35,606 bases of DNA, taken from NCBI GenBank assembly GCA_019119205.1, contig DWXK01000094.1, positions 1-35,606 on the forward strand, read 5' to 3'. Under the pieces are notes generated by a model. The model saw only the letters and a list, made by a program, of their open reading frames with translations. It did no database searches and was not told where the DNA came from. This DNA is from Candidatus Mediterraneibacter intestinavium (GTDB lineage: Bacteria > Bacillota > Clostridia > Lachnospirales > Lachnospiraceae). The position numbers and the translations under genes were made by a program. Each line of letters opens with the position of its first letter. The first letter of the stretch is position 1. This document shows, in pieces, positions 7,667-15,323 of the stretch.

Positions 7667-7826
7667 AAGATCTTTTTATAGGATAACACAGCAAAACGGG
7701 ATTGACAACCCGACCCGTACCCTGTCCAACCACATCCAGCACATCTTTGAAAAACTGGATGTCTCCTCGACGGTGGAAGCTGTGACAAAAGCGATACAGG
7801 CGGGATATATCCCGCCTGTGATGTAA
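7667..7826 (+). pseudogene. Remnant of a LuxR/NarL-type regulator (C-terminal HTH only)
   Basis: The plus strand encodes the segment TRTLSNHIQHIFEKLDV followed by STVEAVTKAIQAGYI and a stop at 7824-7826. This fits the recognition helix and last helix of the LuxR/NarL DNA-binding domain (pattern TVxNHxxxIxxKLxV...AxxxAxxxGxI). The upstream part that would hold the rest of the HTH and a receiver domain is missing, because the region is occupied by the oppositely oriented adenosyltransferase gene. About 50 codons remain and no start or ribosome binding site is seen. I read it as a decayed 3' end left by a rearrangement. Confidence 0.7.
7796..7819. repeat. Perfect 24-bp palindrome
   Basis: ACAGGCGGGATA and its exact inverse lie back to back. 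It sits at the 3' end of the LuxR remnant and 15 bases after the stop of the membrane-protein gene on the minus strand. On that strand it is followed only by GCTTTTG, so as a terminator it would be weak. It may instead be a protein-binding site. Confidence 0.6.
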
Positions 7827-7833
7827 TATTTCT

Positions 7834-8499
7834 CTAATTCCGGAACACTTTCGCAGTCCGGTAAAGATATACAAGCTTCAGGATCCCGACCACCAGGATC
7901 CCGATCGCCGCCGCAAGAATGACAACCGCTCCGATGATCAAAACGGCGAAAGCCATCAGCCCCATAAACAGGATCAGGATCCCCGCAGCTGCCGCGATAA
8001 GAAGCCCGACGTACCACCGCCAGAGTTTCCTCCACTTTTCTGACAGGATCAGGTCCACCCCGCTTAAGACCTCCGCATGTCCTGTGTACTCATAATATTC
8101 TCCTGCAAACGCCACGATCGCGGCCGGAAAGGCCAGCAGTGCTGTCCATGCCACGCTCTCTCCGCTCCCCGGGATCAACAGCAGCACAACCGTCATTCCT
8201 GCAGATATCATCCCGCAGATCCCGGCGGTCCGATACCTCCTCTCTGCCGGGGACATCTTCAGCAGGACAAGGTTGTAGATGACCAGGCAGGCGATCTGCA
8301 GAGTCTGTCCCGGAAGGTATAATACCGGCATCCATTCGATCAGAGTCTCGTTGCTCATGATATTTGCCAGGATCGACGGGATAAACATCCAGAAAAGGAT
8401 CCAGATCCCTTTTCCAAGGAGCGGTGCACTCGGTCTTACTTCTTCCCTTTTATCCATAATTTCTGTCTGGCTGTTGATGTTGTTATTGTTTTCTTCCAT
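7834..8499 (-). CDS. Unknown multi-span membrane protein in the cobalamin operon
   Basis: I do not recognise this 221-residue protein. A polar N-terminus rich in Asn/Glu (about 25 residues) is followed by about six hydrophobic segments. The last two or three, from about residue 160, are very rich in Ala/Ile/Leu/Gly, and the protein ends in a short basic tail. AGGGG is 7 bases before the ATG, and only 13 bases separate it from the cobK stop, so co-transcription is likely. The next gene on the same strand is the adenosyltransferase. Location suggests a role in corrinoid or metal physiology, but the sequence itself shows no catalytic motif. Confidence 0.85.
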   Translation of the reverse strand: MEENNNNINSQTEIMDKREEVRPSAPLLGKGIWILFWMFIPSILANIMSNETLIEWMPVLYLPGQTLQIACLVIYNLVLLKMSPAERRYRTAGICGMISAGMTVVLLLIPGSGESVAWTALLAFPAAIVAFAGEYYEYTGHAEVLSGVDLILSEKWRKLWRWYVGLLIAAAAGILILFMGLMAFAVLIIGAVVILAAAIGILVVGILKLVYLYRTAKVFRN

Positions 8500-8512
8500 T
8501 TGTCATCCCCTC

Positions 8513-9331
8513 TTAACTAAACTGTTCCATTATCCGGAATACATTCTCCAAAGTCTTGCCTTTCTCCGCCGGGCGTCCGATCACGATGAGTACTGCTCCC
8601 ACTGTCCGGGCTGCTTCCAGTTTTTCCTCGAATCCTCCTGCTTTTCCCGATTCTTTTGTAACAAAGTATCCCGCCTCTGTCTGATGGAGCAGCGCCACAT
8701 TCATCTCCACGGAGAAGGGTCCCTGCATGGCGATCAGATTTCGCCCTTTGAATCCCAGTCCCACGCTTTCCTCCACCGCTTCTTTTGTAGAAAGCACCCG
8801 GGCAAAACAGCGTTTTTCATAGTCCCTGATCCGGGTGTAGAGCCTGAGTTCCTTGCTCCCTGTCGCGACCAGGATATTTCCATGGGTATGCTGCAGATAT
8901 TCCACCGCCTGCTCCACAGAATCTACGGTGATAACATTTCCTGTGATACTGTCCTCTGCTGCATCCGCTGTCTGTGTCCGTTCCCCGTCCGGTGCATCCT
9001 CTGTTTTTCGATCCCACTGGTCCCGGAGGCAGCGGATATACTGCGCGCCGGCTGCCGTGCAGGCTGACTTTATATTCTTCGTCACTTCCACGGCGAAGGG
9101 ATGGGTGGCGTCGATCACAAGCCCGATCTCCTTCTCCTTTATAAAGTCTTCCATCTCTTTTTCATCCATCCGCCCGGAGATGCAGTTGATCCCGTGCAGT
9201 TTCTCAAGGATGCTTTTTCCGTATCCGGTGGCAGTGCTCACATAACAGCTTATTCCCCGTTCTGATGCATATTCCGCAAGTTTTCTACCTTCTGTCGTCC
9301 CGGCGAAGATCAGGATGTCCGCTTTTTTCAT
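8513..9331 (-). CDS. cobK: Precorrin-6A / cobalt-precorrin-6A reductase (CobK/CbiJ)
   Basis: This 272-residue protein begins with a Rossmann-like segment (ILIFAGTTEGRKLAEYA), has the family motif VIDATHPFA, an ILVATGSKEL segment and a C-terminal half with MQGPFS and TKESGKAGG. CobK/CbiJ uses NAD(P)H to reduce the corrin-ring intermediate at the precorrin-6A stage. Around residues 130-150 is a low-conservation acidic insert. AGAGG lies about 11 bases before the ATG. It heads the minus-strand cobalamin genes, while cbiG is about 6 kb away. Confidence 0.93.
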   Translation of the reverse strand: MKKADILIFAGTTEGRKLAEYASERGISCYVSTATGYGKSILEKLHGINCISGRMDEKEMEDFIKEKEIGLVIDATHPFAVEVTKNIKSACTAAGAQYIRCLRDQWDRKTEDAPDGERTQTADAAEDSITGNVITVDSVEQAVEYLQHTHGNILVATGSKELRLYTRIRDYEKRCFARVLSTKEAVEESVGLGFKGRNLIAMQGPFSVEMNVALLHQTEAGYFVTKESGKAGGFEEKLEAARTVGAVLIVIGRPAEKGKTLENVFRIMEQFS

Positions 9332-9546
9332 GATTAAAATAACCTCTGTTTTCTTGTATGTATTCCTAGATTTTTATTTTTTACTTCTACTTTTTTACCT
9401 CTACATTGTAACATTCCAGGCACCTGTTGTATATCTGTTCTGAAACAAAAATATCTCTCCGTCTGTGAATTTGCCAGATAATTTAAATAAATCCACAAAA
9501 ATTTCTTGAATTTTTAACAAAAACTTTATTTTTATTCTTTTTCAGC

Positions 9547-9575
9547 TTGATTTTTCTTTTTTGTTCTGCTAGACT
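9547..9575 (+). promoter_or_regulatory. Candidate amt promoter
   Basis: TTGATT (9547-9552) and TAGACT (9570-9575) are separated by 17 bases, each matching the consensus at 4 of 6 positions. Transcription from here would include the leader hairpin at 9588-9650. I see no sigma-54 type GG-N10-GC element. The 9332-9546 stretch upstream is AT-rich and otherwise without recognisable features, including any clear cobK promoter. Confidence 0.45.
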
Positions 9576-9587
9576 TAGCGACAAGAC

Positions 9588-9650
9588 AAAGACGTCTGAT
9601 GATGAGGCGAAGAAAACGCCCTCACCGATCAGGCGTCTTTTCTTGTTTTA
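9588..9650 (+). terminator. Terminator-like leader hairpin upstream of amt (attenuator candidate)
   Basis: AAAGACGTCTGAT (9588-9600) pairs with ATCAGGCGTCTTT (9628-9640) over 13 bases with one G-U pair. An inner GGCG/CGCC stem carries an A-rich loop. The 3' arm runs into TTTTCTTGTTTTAT. It stands about 115 bases before the amt start and after the candidate promoter, so it would end transcription unless prevented. That suggests attenuation of amt-glnK. Confidence 0.6.
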
Positions 9651-9765
9651 TACGGATAATGCACAGCAGTCACAGATCCGGCTTCCGGCTTTCTGTTCTG
9701 CATTCATACTGACGTACGGCGGCATGACATTGTCCGAAATCCAAAGGTACATGGGAGGTATTTTT

Positions 9766-11004
9766 ATGGACACAGGAAACACTGGATTTATAATGATCTG
9801 TGCGGCGCTTGTTTTTATCATGACGCCGGGACTTGCTTTTTTCTACGGCGGTCTCGTCAGGAGAAAAAATGTTGTTAACACGATGATGGCCTGCGTGGCG
9901 ATCATGGGGCTCTCTGTATTTATGTGGACTCTTTTCGGATATTCTCTTTCTTTCGGAAGCGACCACGGCGGAGTCATCGGGAGCTTTGACTGGATCGCAT
10001 TGAACGGAGTCGGCTGGGACGCCGGTCCTTATTCCGACAGTATCCCGCATCTTGTATATGCCGGATTCCAGATGATGTTTGCGATGATCACACCGGCACT
10101 GATCACCGGCGCAGTTGTAGGAAGAATGAAATTCAAGGCACTGTTTGCTTTTATCGCACTCTGGTCGGTCATCGTTTACTATCCAATGGCACATATGGTA
10201 TGGGGTCAGGGCGGATTCCTCGCTGCGATCGGTTCTGTTGACTTCGCAGGCGGAAACGTGGTGCATATCAGCTCCGGCGTGAGTGCGCTTGTCCTTGCGA
10301 TCTATCTCGGAAAGAGACGCGGCTATAACAAGGCAACTTACCGCATCCACAACATTCCGTTCGTTGTGATCGGCGCAGCTCTTCTCTGGTTCGGGTGGTA
10401 CGGCTTCAATGCAGGAAGCGCACTTGCAGCCGACGGACTTGCAGCTCACGCATTTATGACAACATCCATTTCAGCGGCAACGGCTCTGCTTTCCTGGATG
10501 CTCATTGATACAGTCAAAGACGGAAAACCGACGCTGGTAGGCGCCTGCACAGGTCTTGTAGTAGGACTTGTCGCGATCACACCAGGAGCAGGTTTTGTCC
10601 CGATCTGGGCGTCCTTCATCATCGGTGCACTTGTAAGCCCGATCTGCTATACAATGATGAACATCATCAAACAGAAACTGAAGATCGATGACTCTCTCGA
10701 CGCATTCGGATGCCACGGTATCGGAGGTATCTGGGGCGGAATCGCAACAGGCCTCTTCGGTCAGAGTTCCATCAACTCCGTTGCCCAGTGGGATGGTCTC
10801 GTATTCGGTGAAACAAGGCTTTTTGCCGCCCAGATCATCAGTATCCTTGTGACGATCGCTGTCGCAGTAGTAGGCTCTCTGATCTGCATCGGTATCATCC
10901 GTATCTTCACAAAACTCCGTGTCGACGAGAAGGATGAGATCGTCGGACTGGACTCTTCACAGCACGGAGAGAATGCTTACCCGTCCTTCAACGGTTTTGA
11001 CTAA
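9766..11004 (+). CDS. amt: Ammonium transporter Amt
   Basis: This 412-residue, roughly 11-span Amt/Rh-family channel carries the twin pore histidines in the segments NVVHISSGVSA and DAFGCHGIGGIWGG. The family motif FYGGLVRRKN is near the N-terminus and GAALLWFGWYGFNAGSA lies in the middle. It moves ammonium across the cytoplasmic membrane. The frame is open further upstream, but GGGAGG 7 bases before the ATG at 9766 and family alignment set the start. A PII gene follows 46 bases later on the same strand, the usual Amt-GlnK pair in which PII closes the channel when nitrogen is sufficient. Confidence 0.96.
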   Translation: MDTGNTGFIMICAALVFIMTPGLAFFYGGLVRRKNVVNTMMACVAIMGLSVFMWTLFGYSLSFGSDHGGVIGSFDWIALNGVGWDAGPYSDSIPHLVYAGFQMMFAMITPALITGAVVGRMKFKALFAFIALWSVIVYYPMAHMVWGQGGFLAAIGSVDFAGGNVVHISSGVSALVLAIYLGKRRGYNKATYRIHNIPFVVIGAALLWFGWYGFNAGSALAADGLAAHAFMTTSISAATALLSWMLIDTVKDGKPTLVGACTGLVVGLVAITPGAGFVPIWASFIIGALVSPICYTMMNIIKQKLKIDDSLDAFGCHGIGGIWGGIATGLFGQSSINSVAQWDGLVFGETRLFAAQIISILVTIAVAVVGSLICIGIIRIFTKLRVDEKDEIVGLDSSQHGENAYPSFNGFD

Positions 11005-11050
11005 ATGAAAGCATTCTGGTATAAAAGTGAAAGGATAGGAGGAACAGACT

Positions 11051-11407
11051 ATGTTGATTAAAATAGAAGCCATCGTCAGGGAAGAAAAATATGAGGAGGT
11101 AAAGGAAGCCCTCAACAAGATCCAGGTAAACGGTATCACCGTGGCACAGATCATGGGATGCGGCGTGCAGCGCGGATACAAAGAGATCGTCCGCGGATCC
11201 GAGATTGACCTCTTCCTTCAGCCAAAGATCAAATTTGAAATTGTTGTCTCTTCCGAGGAATGGGAGAAAAAAGTCATCGATACGATCCAGAAAACTGCAT
11301 ATACGGGCGAAGTCGGAGACGGTAAGATCTTCAGCTATGAGATCCGCAGCGCGATGAGGATCCGTACGAAAGAGACCGGATATGACGCTCTACAGTCCGA
11401 ATTCTGA
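11051..11407 (+). CDS. glnK: Nitrogen regulatory PII protein (GlnK/GlnB family)
   Basis: This 118-residue protein matches PII throughout: the strand IKIEAIVREEKYEEVKEAL, the core QIMGCGVQRGYKE, the T-loop RGSEIDLFLQPKIKFEIVV and the ATP-binding TGEVGDGKIF. PII binds ATP/ADP and 2-oxoglutarate and docks into Amt. Against E. coli GlnB the uridylylated Tyr51 is replaced by Ile (residue 52), so control by GlnD-type uridylylation is not expected. GGAGG lies 7 bases before the start. A strong terminator follows about 70 bases after the stop. Confidence 0.94.
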   Translation: MLIKIEAIVREEKYEEVKEALNKIQVNGITVAQIMGCGVQRGYKEIVRGSEIDLFLQPKIKFEIVVSSEEWEKKVIDTIQKTAYTGEVGDGKIFSYEIRSAMRIRTKETGYDALQSEF

Positions 11408-11477
11408 TTCTGACATACAGGTCATCGGATGCCCGTTCGTGCAAGCACGGCGGCTGCCCTCCGGGCGTATCGCACAT

Positions 11478-11524
11478 AAAGGAGGCGCCGGATGTGAAAC
11501 TGATCCACATCCGGCGCCTCTTTT
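11478..11524. terminator. Strong intrinsic terminator (amt-glnK end, possibly bidirectional)
   Basis: A perfect 15-bp stem has arms at 11482-11496 and 11506-11520 around a 9-base loop. On the plus strand it is followed by TTTTCTCATTTGTTTTC. The stem extends by A-U pairs. On the minus strand the tail (CTTTATG) is weaker, but the hairpin sits 29 bases past the stop of the permease gene and may serve it too. Confidence 0.9.
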
Positions 11525-11552
11525 CTCATTTGTTTTCTCATCGTCTGTCCGT

Positions 11553-12821
11553 TCATCCTCTTTTCCTGCACCATCCCGTCACTGTGAAAGGGATAAAAAG
11601 GATGACTTCGATCAGAGCCGCCGCCATCATAAGATACGGCGTCCAGATCGCCTGGTCTCCGATGAAAGCAAACTTTGTATCTGTCACAGCATAGGTAAAG
11701 CTGTTTATCAGTCCCGTCCCGCCGGAGGGGAAGATGCTGCAGATCCAGTTTCTCACATTTCCGTCAAAGATCATATAACACACCACCGGAAGAAGGAAAA
11801 AGACAAATGCCGTGATCGCCGAAGCAAACACGCTTTTCATCTGCCCGGACAGAAACAATGTAAAACATACTGTCGCGAGCAGAGTGATATAGCCTGCCGC
11901 TGCAATGATCACTTCCAGTCCTCCTACGGTAACAGGAAGGAACACGACCGCCGAAACCGTGATCTGCACCGACGACTTCAGGCTCTCCCAACCGATCAGA
12001 CTGTTCATGACCAGAAGAAAAAGCGTGATCCCTGCAGCATACATGACTGTCGCCACGGTCACGCCTGCCAGTATCCTTACTGATGCGAGCCTGCGTTTTC
12101 CGTATTTTGTACACTTGATGATCTGATCCGCCTGAGTCTGCCGGTCACTGGCAAACAGCGGTACCATCAGGATCATGCCGATCAGAACGAGAAAGAGAAC
12201 GCAGAGCCCGGTATACTCTATGGCATTCGTACTGATGTATGGATAATAGGAGAAGGGCATCTGTACTTTATCGTAAAGCATTTCTGCCTGAGCAACCGCA
12301 CTGTCTCCTTTCGCCCCGTGTCCGTTTTCCAGATAGATCAGTTCTTTCACATGCTGTCTGCACTGCTCATAAAAGTTCTGTGCGTCCTCCTCTGTCAGCG
12401 CCTCCATCCCCGGTGCGATCCCGGTATCCGGATCCGCATTTACTTCCTGCATCCTGGTCAGCAGACGGTTGATCGCAAATACATATCTATAGGAATCCAC
12501 TGCGGTCACCCTCTCATCATAGATGCCGTTGGGGAGTCCGCCCTCATAGCGGGAGGCGAACTCGCCATACTGTCTCACCGCGTCGGCAAGCTTTTCTTCC
12601 GTGATCTCTCCCTCATACTGTCCCTGTCGTTCCTGTATCATCCGGATCGCCTTCCTCCCCGTCAGCGTTACCTCCTGTCCTGCCTCATCCTCATAGACAT
12701 ATTCTGCAAATGTACATGGGAAATAGGCCAGCACTGCCGAGATCAGGACCGCCGCCGCAAACAGGATCTGTACGGATCTGGTCTTCAATATCCTTTTTAA
12801 TTCAGCCTGATACACTCTCAT
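11553..12821 (-). CDS. ABC-2 type transporter permease, cassette 1
   Basis: This 422-residue membrane protein has one N-terminal span (about 18-37), a large extracytoplasmic region of about 160 mostly polar residues, and then about five or six spans from residue 205 on. This is the ABC-2 layout in which the first span is set apart. It is paralogous to the protein encoded at 31304-32506: both begin with an ELKRI segment and share similar Asp/Glu/Gln-rich outer domains (ALTEEDAQNFYEQ against GITTDQAKEIYSI). The start abuts the ATPase stop. The substrate is unknown; peptide or antibiotic export is typical of relatives. It is last in the sigma-membrane-ATPase-permease set. Confidence 0.85.
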   Translation of the reverse strand: MRVYQAELKRILKTRSVQILFAAAVLISAVLAYFPCTFAEYVYEDEAGQEVTLTGRKAIRMIQERQGQYEGEITEEKLADAVRQYGEFASRYEGGLPNGIYDERVTAVDSYRYVFAINRLLTRMQEVNADPDTGIAPGMEALTEEDAQNFYEQCRQHVKELIYLENGHGAKGDSAVAQAEMLYDKVQMPFSYYPYISTNAIEYTGLCVLFLVLIGMILMVPLFASDRQTQADQIIKCTKYGKRRLASVRILAGVTVATVMYAAGITLFLLVMNSLIGWESLKSSVQITVSAVVFLPVTVGGLEVIIAAAGYITLLATVCFTLFLSGQMKSVFASAITAFVFFLLPVVCYMIFDGNVRNWICSIFPSGGTGLINSFTYAVTDTKFAFIGDQAIWTPYLMMAAALIEVILFIPFTVTGWCRKRG

Positions 12822-13700
12822 CTATCTCACCTCTCCTTCCTCCGGGAACAGCCAGAGATAAAGGTCCTCCAGCCTGGGAGCGCACCCCCGGGAATCTTCC
12901 GTCAATGGGCGCTCTGACAGATAACGGACGGAGACCATCTGATCCTCTTCGTTCCGGATGCTGACGATCCGCATCTTTCTCTCATAGCTGTGCAGGTCCT
13001 GCTCCGGGATCACCGCTGACCATACTTTATGTTCCATCTCTCTGACCAGTTCCTCCGTTGTGCCCTCCGCAATGATCTTCCCGTCCTTCATAACCGCGTT
13101 GCGGGTCGCGATATACTCCACATCCGATACGATATGGGTGGAGATCAGCACGATCCGGTCCGAAGCGAACTCGGAAAGGAGATTTCGGAATTTCACCCGC
13201 TCCCCAGGATCGAGCCCGCTGGTGGGCTCATCCAGGATCAGCACCTCCGGATCATTCAGGAGCGCCTGAGCGATCCCTACACGCCGCTTTGTCCCCCCGG
13301 AAAGCTTTGTGATCTTCTTACGGCGCACATCCGAGAGACCGAATACAGGAAGGAGTTTCTCGATCTTTCCCGCCGCCTCCTTCCGTGACATTCCTTTCAG
13401 GGACGCGACATAATCCAGATAATCCCATACGGTAAACTCCGGGTAGAACCCGAATTCCTGTGGCAGATATCCGAAAAGATCTCTGTATTTTTCTCCCAGG
13501 GCGCCGATCTCGATCCCGTCGTACGCCACGGTTCCTTCTGCAGGCCTGCTAAGCCCTGCGATCATCCGCATCAGCGTAGTCTTCCCTGCTCCGTTTGCCC
13601 CCAGCAGTCCCCATACCCCCGGTGTGATCGTCAGATCCACATGATCCACCGCGGTCTTATCTTTAAATTGTTTGGTCAGTCCTTTTATGCTAAGTTCCAT
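12822..13700 (-). CDS. ABC-2 transporter ATPase, cassette 1
   Basis: This ATPase of about 292 residues has Walker A GANGAGKTT at about 36-44, the Q-loop LPQEFGF, the signature KLSGGTKRR, Walker B VLILDEPTSGLD and the switch STHIVSD. A diverged C-terminal domain of about 80 residues follows. It belongs to the CcmA/YxlF/BcrA-like ATPases that pair with ABC-2 permeases. The frame is open 24 codons upstream, but AGGAGG before the ATG at 13700 and alignment with the second-cassette ATPase (both begin MEL-I-GLTK-FKD-AVDHV) set the start. It overlaps the membrane-protein gene by 16 bases. Confidence 0.93.
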   Translation of the reverse strand: MELSIKGLTKQFKDKTAVDHVDLTITPGVWGLLGANGAGKTTLMRMIAGLSRPAEGTVAYDGIEIGALGEKYRDLFGYLPQEFGFYPEFTVWDYLDYVASLKGMSRKEAAGKIEKLLPVFGLSDVRRKKITKLSGGTKRRVGIAQALLNDPEVLILDEPTSGLDPGERVKFRNLLSEFASDRIVLISTHIVSDVEYIATRNAVMKDGKIIAEGTTEELVREMEHKVWSAVIPEQDLHSYERKMRIVSIRNEEDQMVSVRYLSERPLTEDSRGCAPRLEDLYLWLFPEEGEVR

Positions 13701-14491
13701 CTGTTTTCCTCCTTTTTCCACATCCATATCTGATATCCCCATACAAGGATCAGGACTCCGCACATGCTCCATACAACAAGACTCCCCGGCTCATACCCGG
13801 TCTCCCGGGAGATCCTGCTCCATACCATAGAGAACGCAAGAAGTACTGCTCCCGCTGCGCTGCTGTCCCGGAGCAGGAAGGCCGTCCTTCCCTTCCGAAG
13901 GAAATGCAGGATACAGCTTCCCAAAAGCAGGAAAGGAAATATCAGATAGGCGCCTACTTTCTCTGCTCCTGCCACAGTCTGCAAAAGGGTTGTTCCCGCT
14001 ACTCCTGCGACCATCAGGACTGCCCCGCCTCCCATCAGGAGCAGCTGGGCGGTGCGCAGATACAGCATGGAACATCTCGAAGCCGCCTCCACTTCCGCCA
14101 TATTCCAACGGTACGACCGGAACAGGAAAGGCACGCTGCTCCACGCGGAGAGAATCCCCGCCCCGCACAGGAAATCCTGGAATCTGCGATAAAAAAACAC
14201 GTCCACGTTCCCATCAACAGGCCGGAAAAGAACGTGATACACTGCCATGATCCCGAGAAAAAGCACTGCCTGCCAGAGCCAGACCATCCATCCCGTATAC
14301 CGGACCTGCCGCAGGAGCAGTCCCCTGAAGTTCAGAGACCGTTTTCTTCCCAGCATATCTCTGTATGCCTGAACGGAAAGCAGAACTGTCCGGTCCGCTT
14401 TTTCCCCGTCCACAGCAGTTCTCATCTTCTCTCTTCTCGATCCTTCCCTCAGCCAGAGCTCTGTCTGCTTTCTTTTTGTAAATATGTTCAT
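13685..14491 (-). CDS. Unknown membrane protein between sigma factor and ABC ATPase, cassette 1
   Basis: The product is 268 residues. An N-terminal soluble part of about 65 polar residues is followed by about six hydrophobic spans and a C-terminal basic tail. I do not recognise a named family. It is a distant homologue of the protein at 33371-34126, sharing an AEVEAAS/MEVEGAS segment followed by a span, and both occupy the same position. Its start overlaps the sigma-factor stop as ATGA, so the two are translationally coupled. An anti-sigma role is plausible because it directly follows an ECF-type sigma gene and has a cytoplasmic N-terminus, but no zinc-binding anti-sigma motif (HxxxCxxC) is visible. 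Confidence 0.8.
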   Translation of the reverse strand: MNIFTKRKQTELWLREGSRREKMRTAVDGEKADRTVLLSVQAYRDMLGRKRSLNFRGLLLRQVRYTGWMVWLWQAVLFLGIMAVYHVLFRPVDGNVDVFFYRRFQDFLCGAGILSAWSSVPFLFRSYRWNMAEVEAASRCSMLYLRTAQLLLMGGGAVLMVAGVAGTTLLQTVAGAEKVGAYLIFPFLLLGSCILHFLRKGRTAFLLRDSSAAGAVLLAFSMVWSRISRETGYEPGSLVVWSMCGVLILVWGYQIWMWKKEENRWNLA

Positions 14492-15057
14492 TTTGTCCTG
14501 CCTCCCTTGTGGATTTCTTTTTCGACTGATCTTTCTCCCATTGTACCGGTATCCTGTTCCAGTTCTGTTCTCAGCAGCTTCAGAGCCCGCCGCAGCCTGG
14601 ACTGGACGGTCCGCAGAGGGATCCCCATGGTCTCTGCGATCTCCCTCAGCCGCAGTTCCTGGGAGAATCGGAGGAATACGATCTCTCCCAGTTCCGGCGG
14701 AAGTTTCCGTATGATCTGCCGGAAATCCTCCTGTTCCTCAGTCTTTTGCATACCGCTTTCTTCCTGGGCAGCATCCTCCGGGATCGGACCCCAGCGCTTC
14801 TTTCTCATTATGTCGATGCAGGTATTTCCCGCCACTTTATACAGAAAAGCGCGAAACCTGCCTTTATGCCGGTAATCGTCAAAGTAGCGGAACACCTTCA
14901 GAAATGTTTCCTGTACGGCATCCTCTGCCAGATACCGGTCCGGAAGCCGGAACATGCAGTATCTCAGGATATCTTCATAGTACAGTTCCACCAGTTCGGC
15001 AGCGCCGCTCTCATCACCGTTTTTCAGTTTCTTAAATATTTCATCTTCGCGCGTCAA
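14488..15057 (-). CDS. ECF-type RNA polymerase sigma factor, cassette 1
   Basis: This 189-residue protein contains only sigma regions 2 and 4, which marks the ECF group. Region 2 is at about 20-95 (AEDAVQETFLKVFRYFDDY, then FRAFLYKVAGNTCIDIMR) and region 4 at about 115-165 (LRLREIAETMGIPLRTVQ). The start is a TTG with GGAGG 9 bases upstream, and there is no better-placed ATG nearby. It opens a four-gene set with a membrane protein and an ABC-2 transporter, so the transporter is the obvious output. A paralogous set lies at 31.3-34.7 kb. Confidence 0.92.
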   Translation of the reverse strand: MTREDEIFKKLKNGDESGAAELVELYYEDILRYCMFRLPDRYLAEDAVQETFLKVFRYFDDYRHKGRFRAFLYKVAGNTCIDIMRKKRWGPIPEDAAQEESGMQKTEEQEDFRQIIRKLPPELGEIVFLRFSQELRLREIAETMGIPLRTVQSRLRRALKLLRTELEQDTGTMGERSVEKEIHKGGRTK

Positions 15058-15208
15058 ATGTTTTTTCCTCCGTAAAGAGCACTCTCTGTATAATAGAACG
15101 ATACAGGTAATTGAAAATGATCATGATTTCTATATTTTTCTGATAACCCGCGACAGTCAAAGCACCTCACGGCAGGTCTGCATCCTACTTTGATCAGTGC
15201 TCGCAGAA

Positions 15209-15252
15209 ATAAAAAAAGTGCTGCCAGAAATCCCCTCACTTCCTGACAGCAC
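15209..15252 (-). terminator. Intrinsic terminator after cbiG
   Basis: On the minus strand GTGCTGTCAGGAA (15240-15252) pairs with TTCTGGCAGCAC (15218-15229), followed by seven T residues and ATTTC. It lies about 70 bases after the cbiG stop and insulates the sigma-factor operon downstream. The remaining sequence from 15058 to 15208 holds no ORF. It contains a CGTTCTATTATACA segment (15087-15100) that may be part of the sigma gene promoter. Confidence 0.9.
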
Positions 15253-15323
15253 CCACTTCTCTCTCAGCCTGCATTATATGTTCTTCATAAAGCGGACGCC
15301 CGGCATCCGCTCCGTACTGTATA

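Noticed and set aside
7650-7874. N-terminal extension of the adenosyltransferase
   Set aside because: The extra 75 codons overlap the next gene and the LuxR remnant. The P-loop protein starts at its usual place after GGAGG at 7649.
9547-9765. Longer Amt with a 73-residue leader
   Set aside because: The leader holds a terminator-like hairpin, shows no signal-peptide character, and the ATG at 9766 has GGGAGG.
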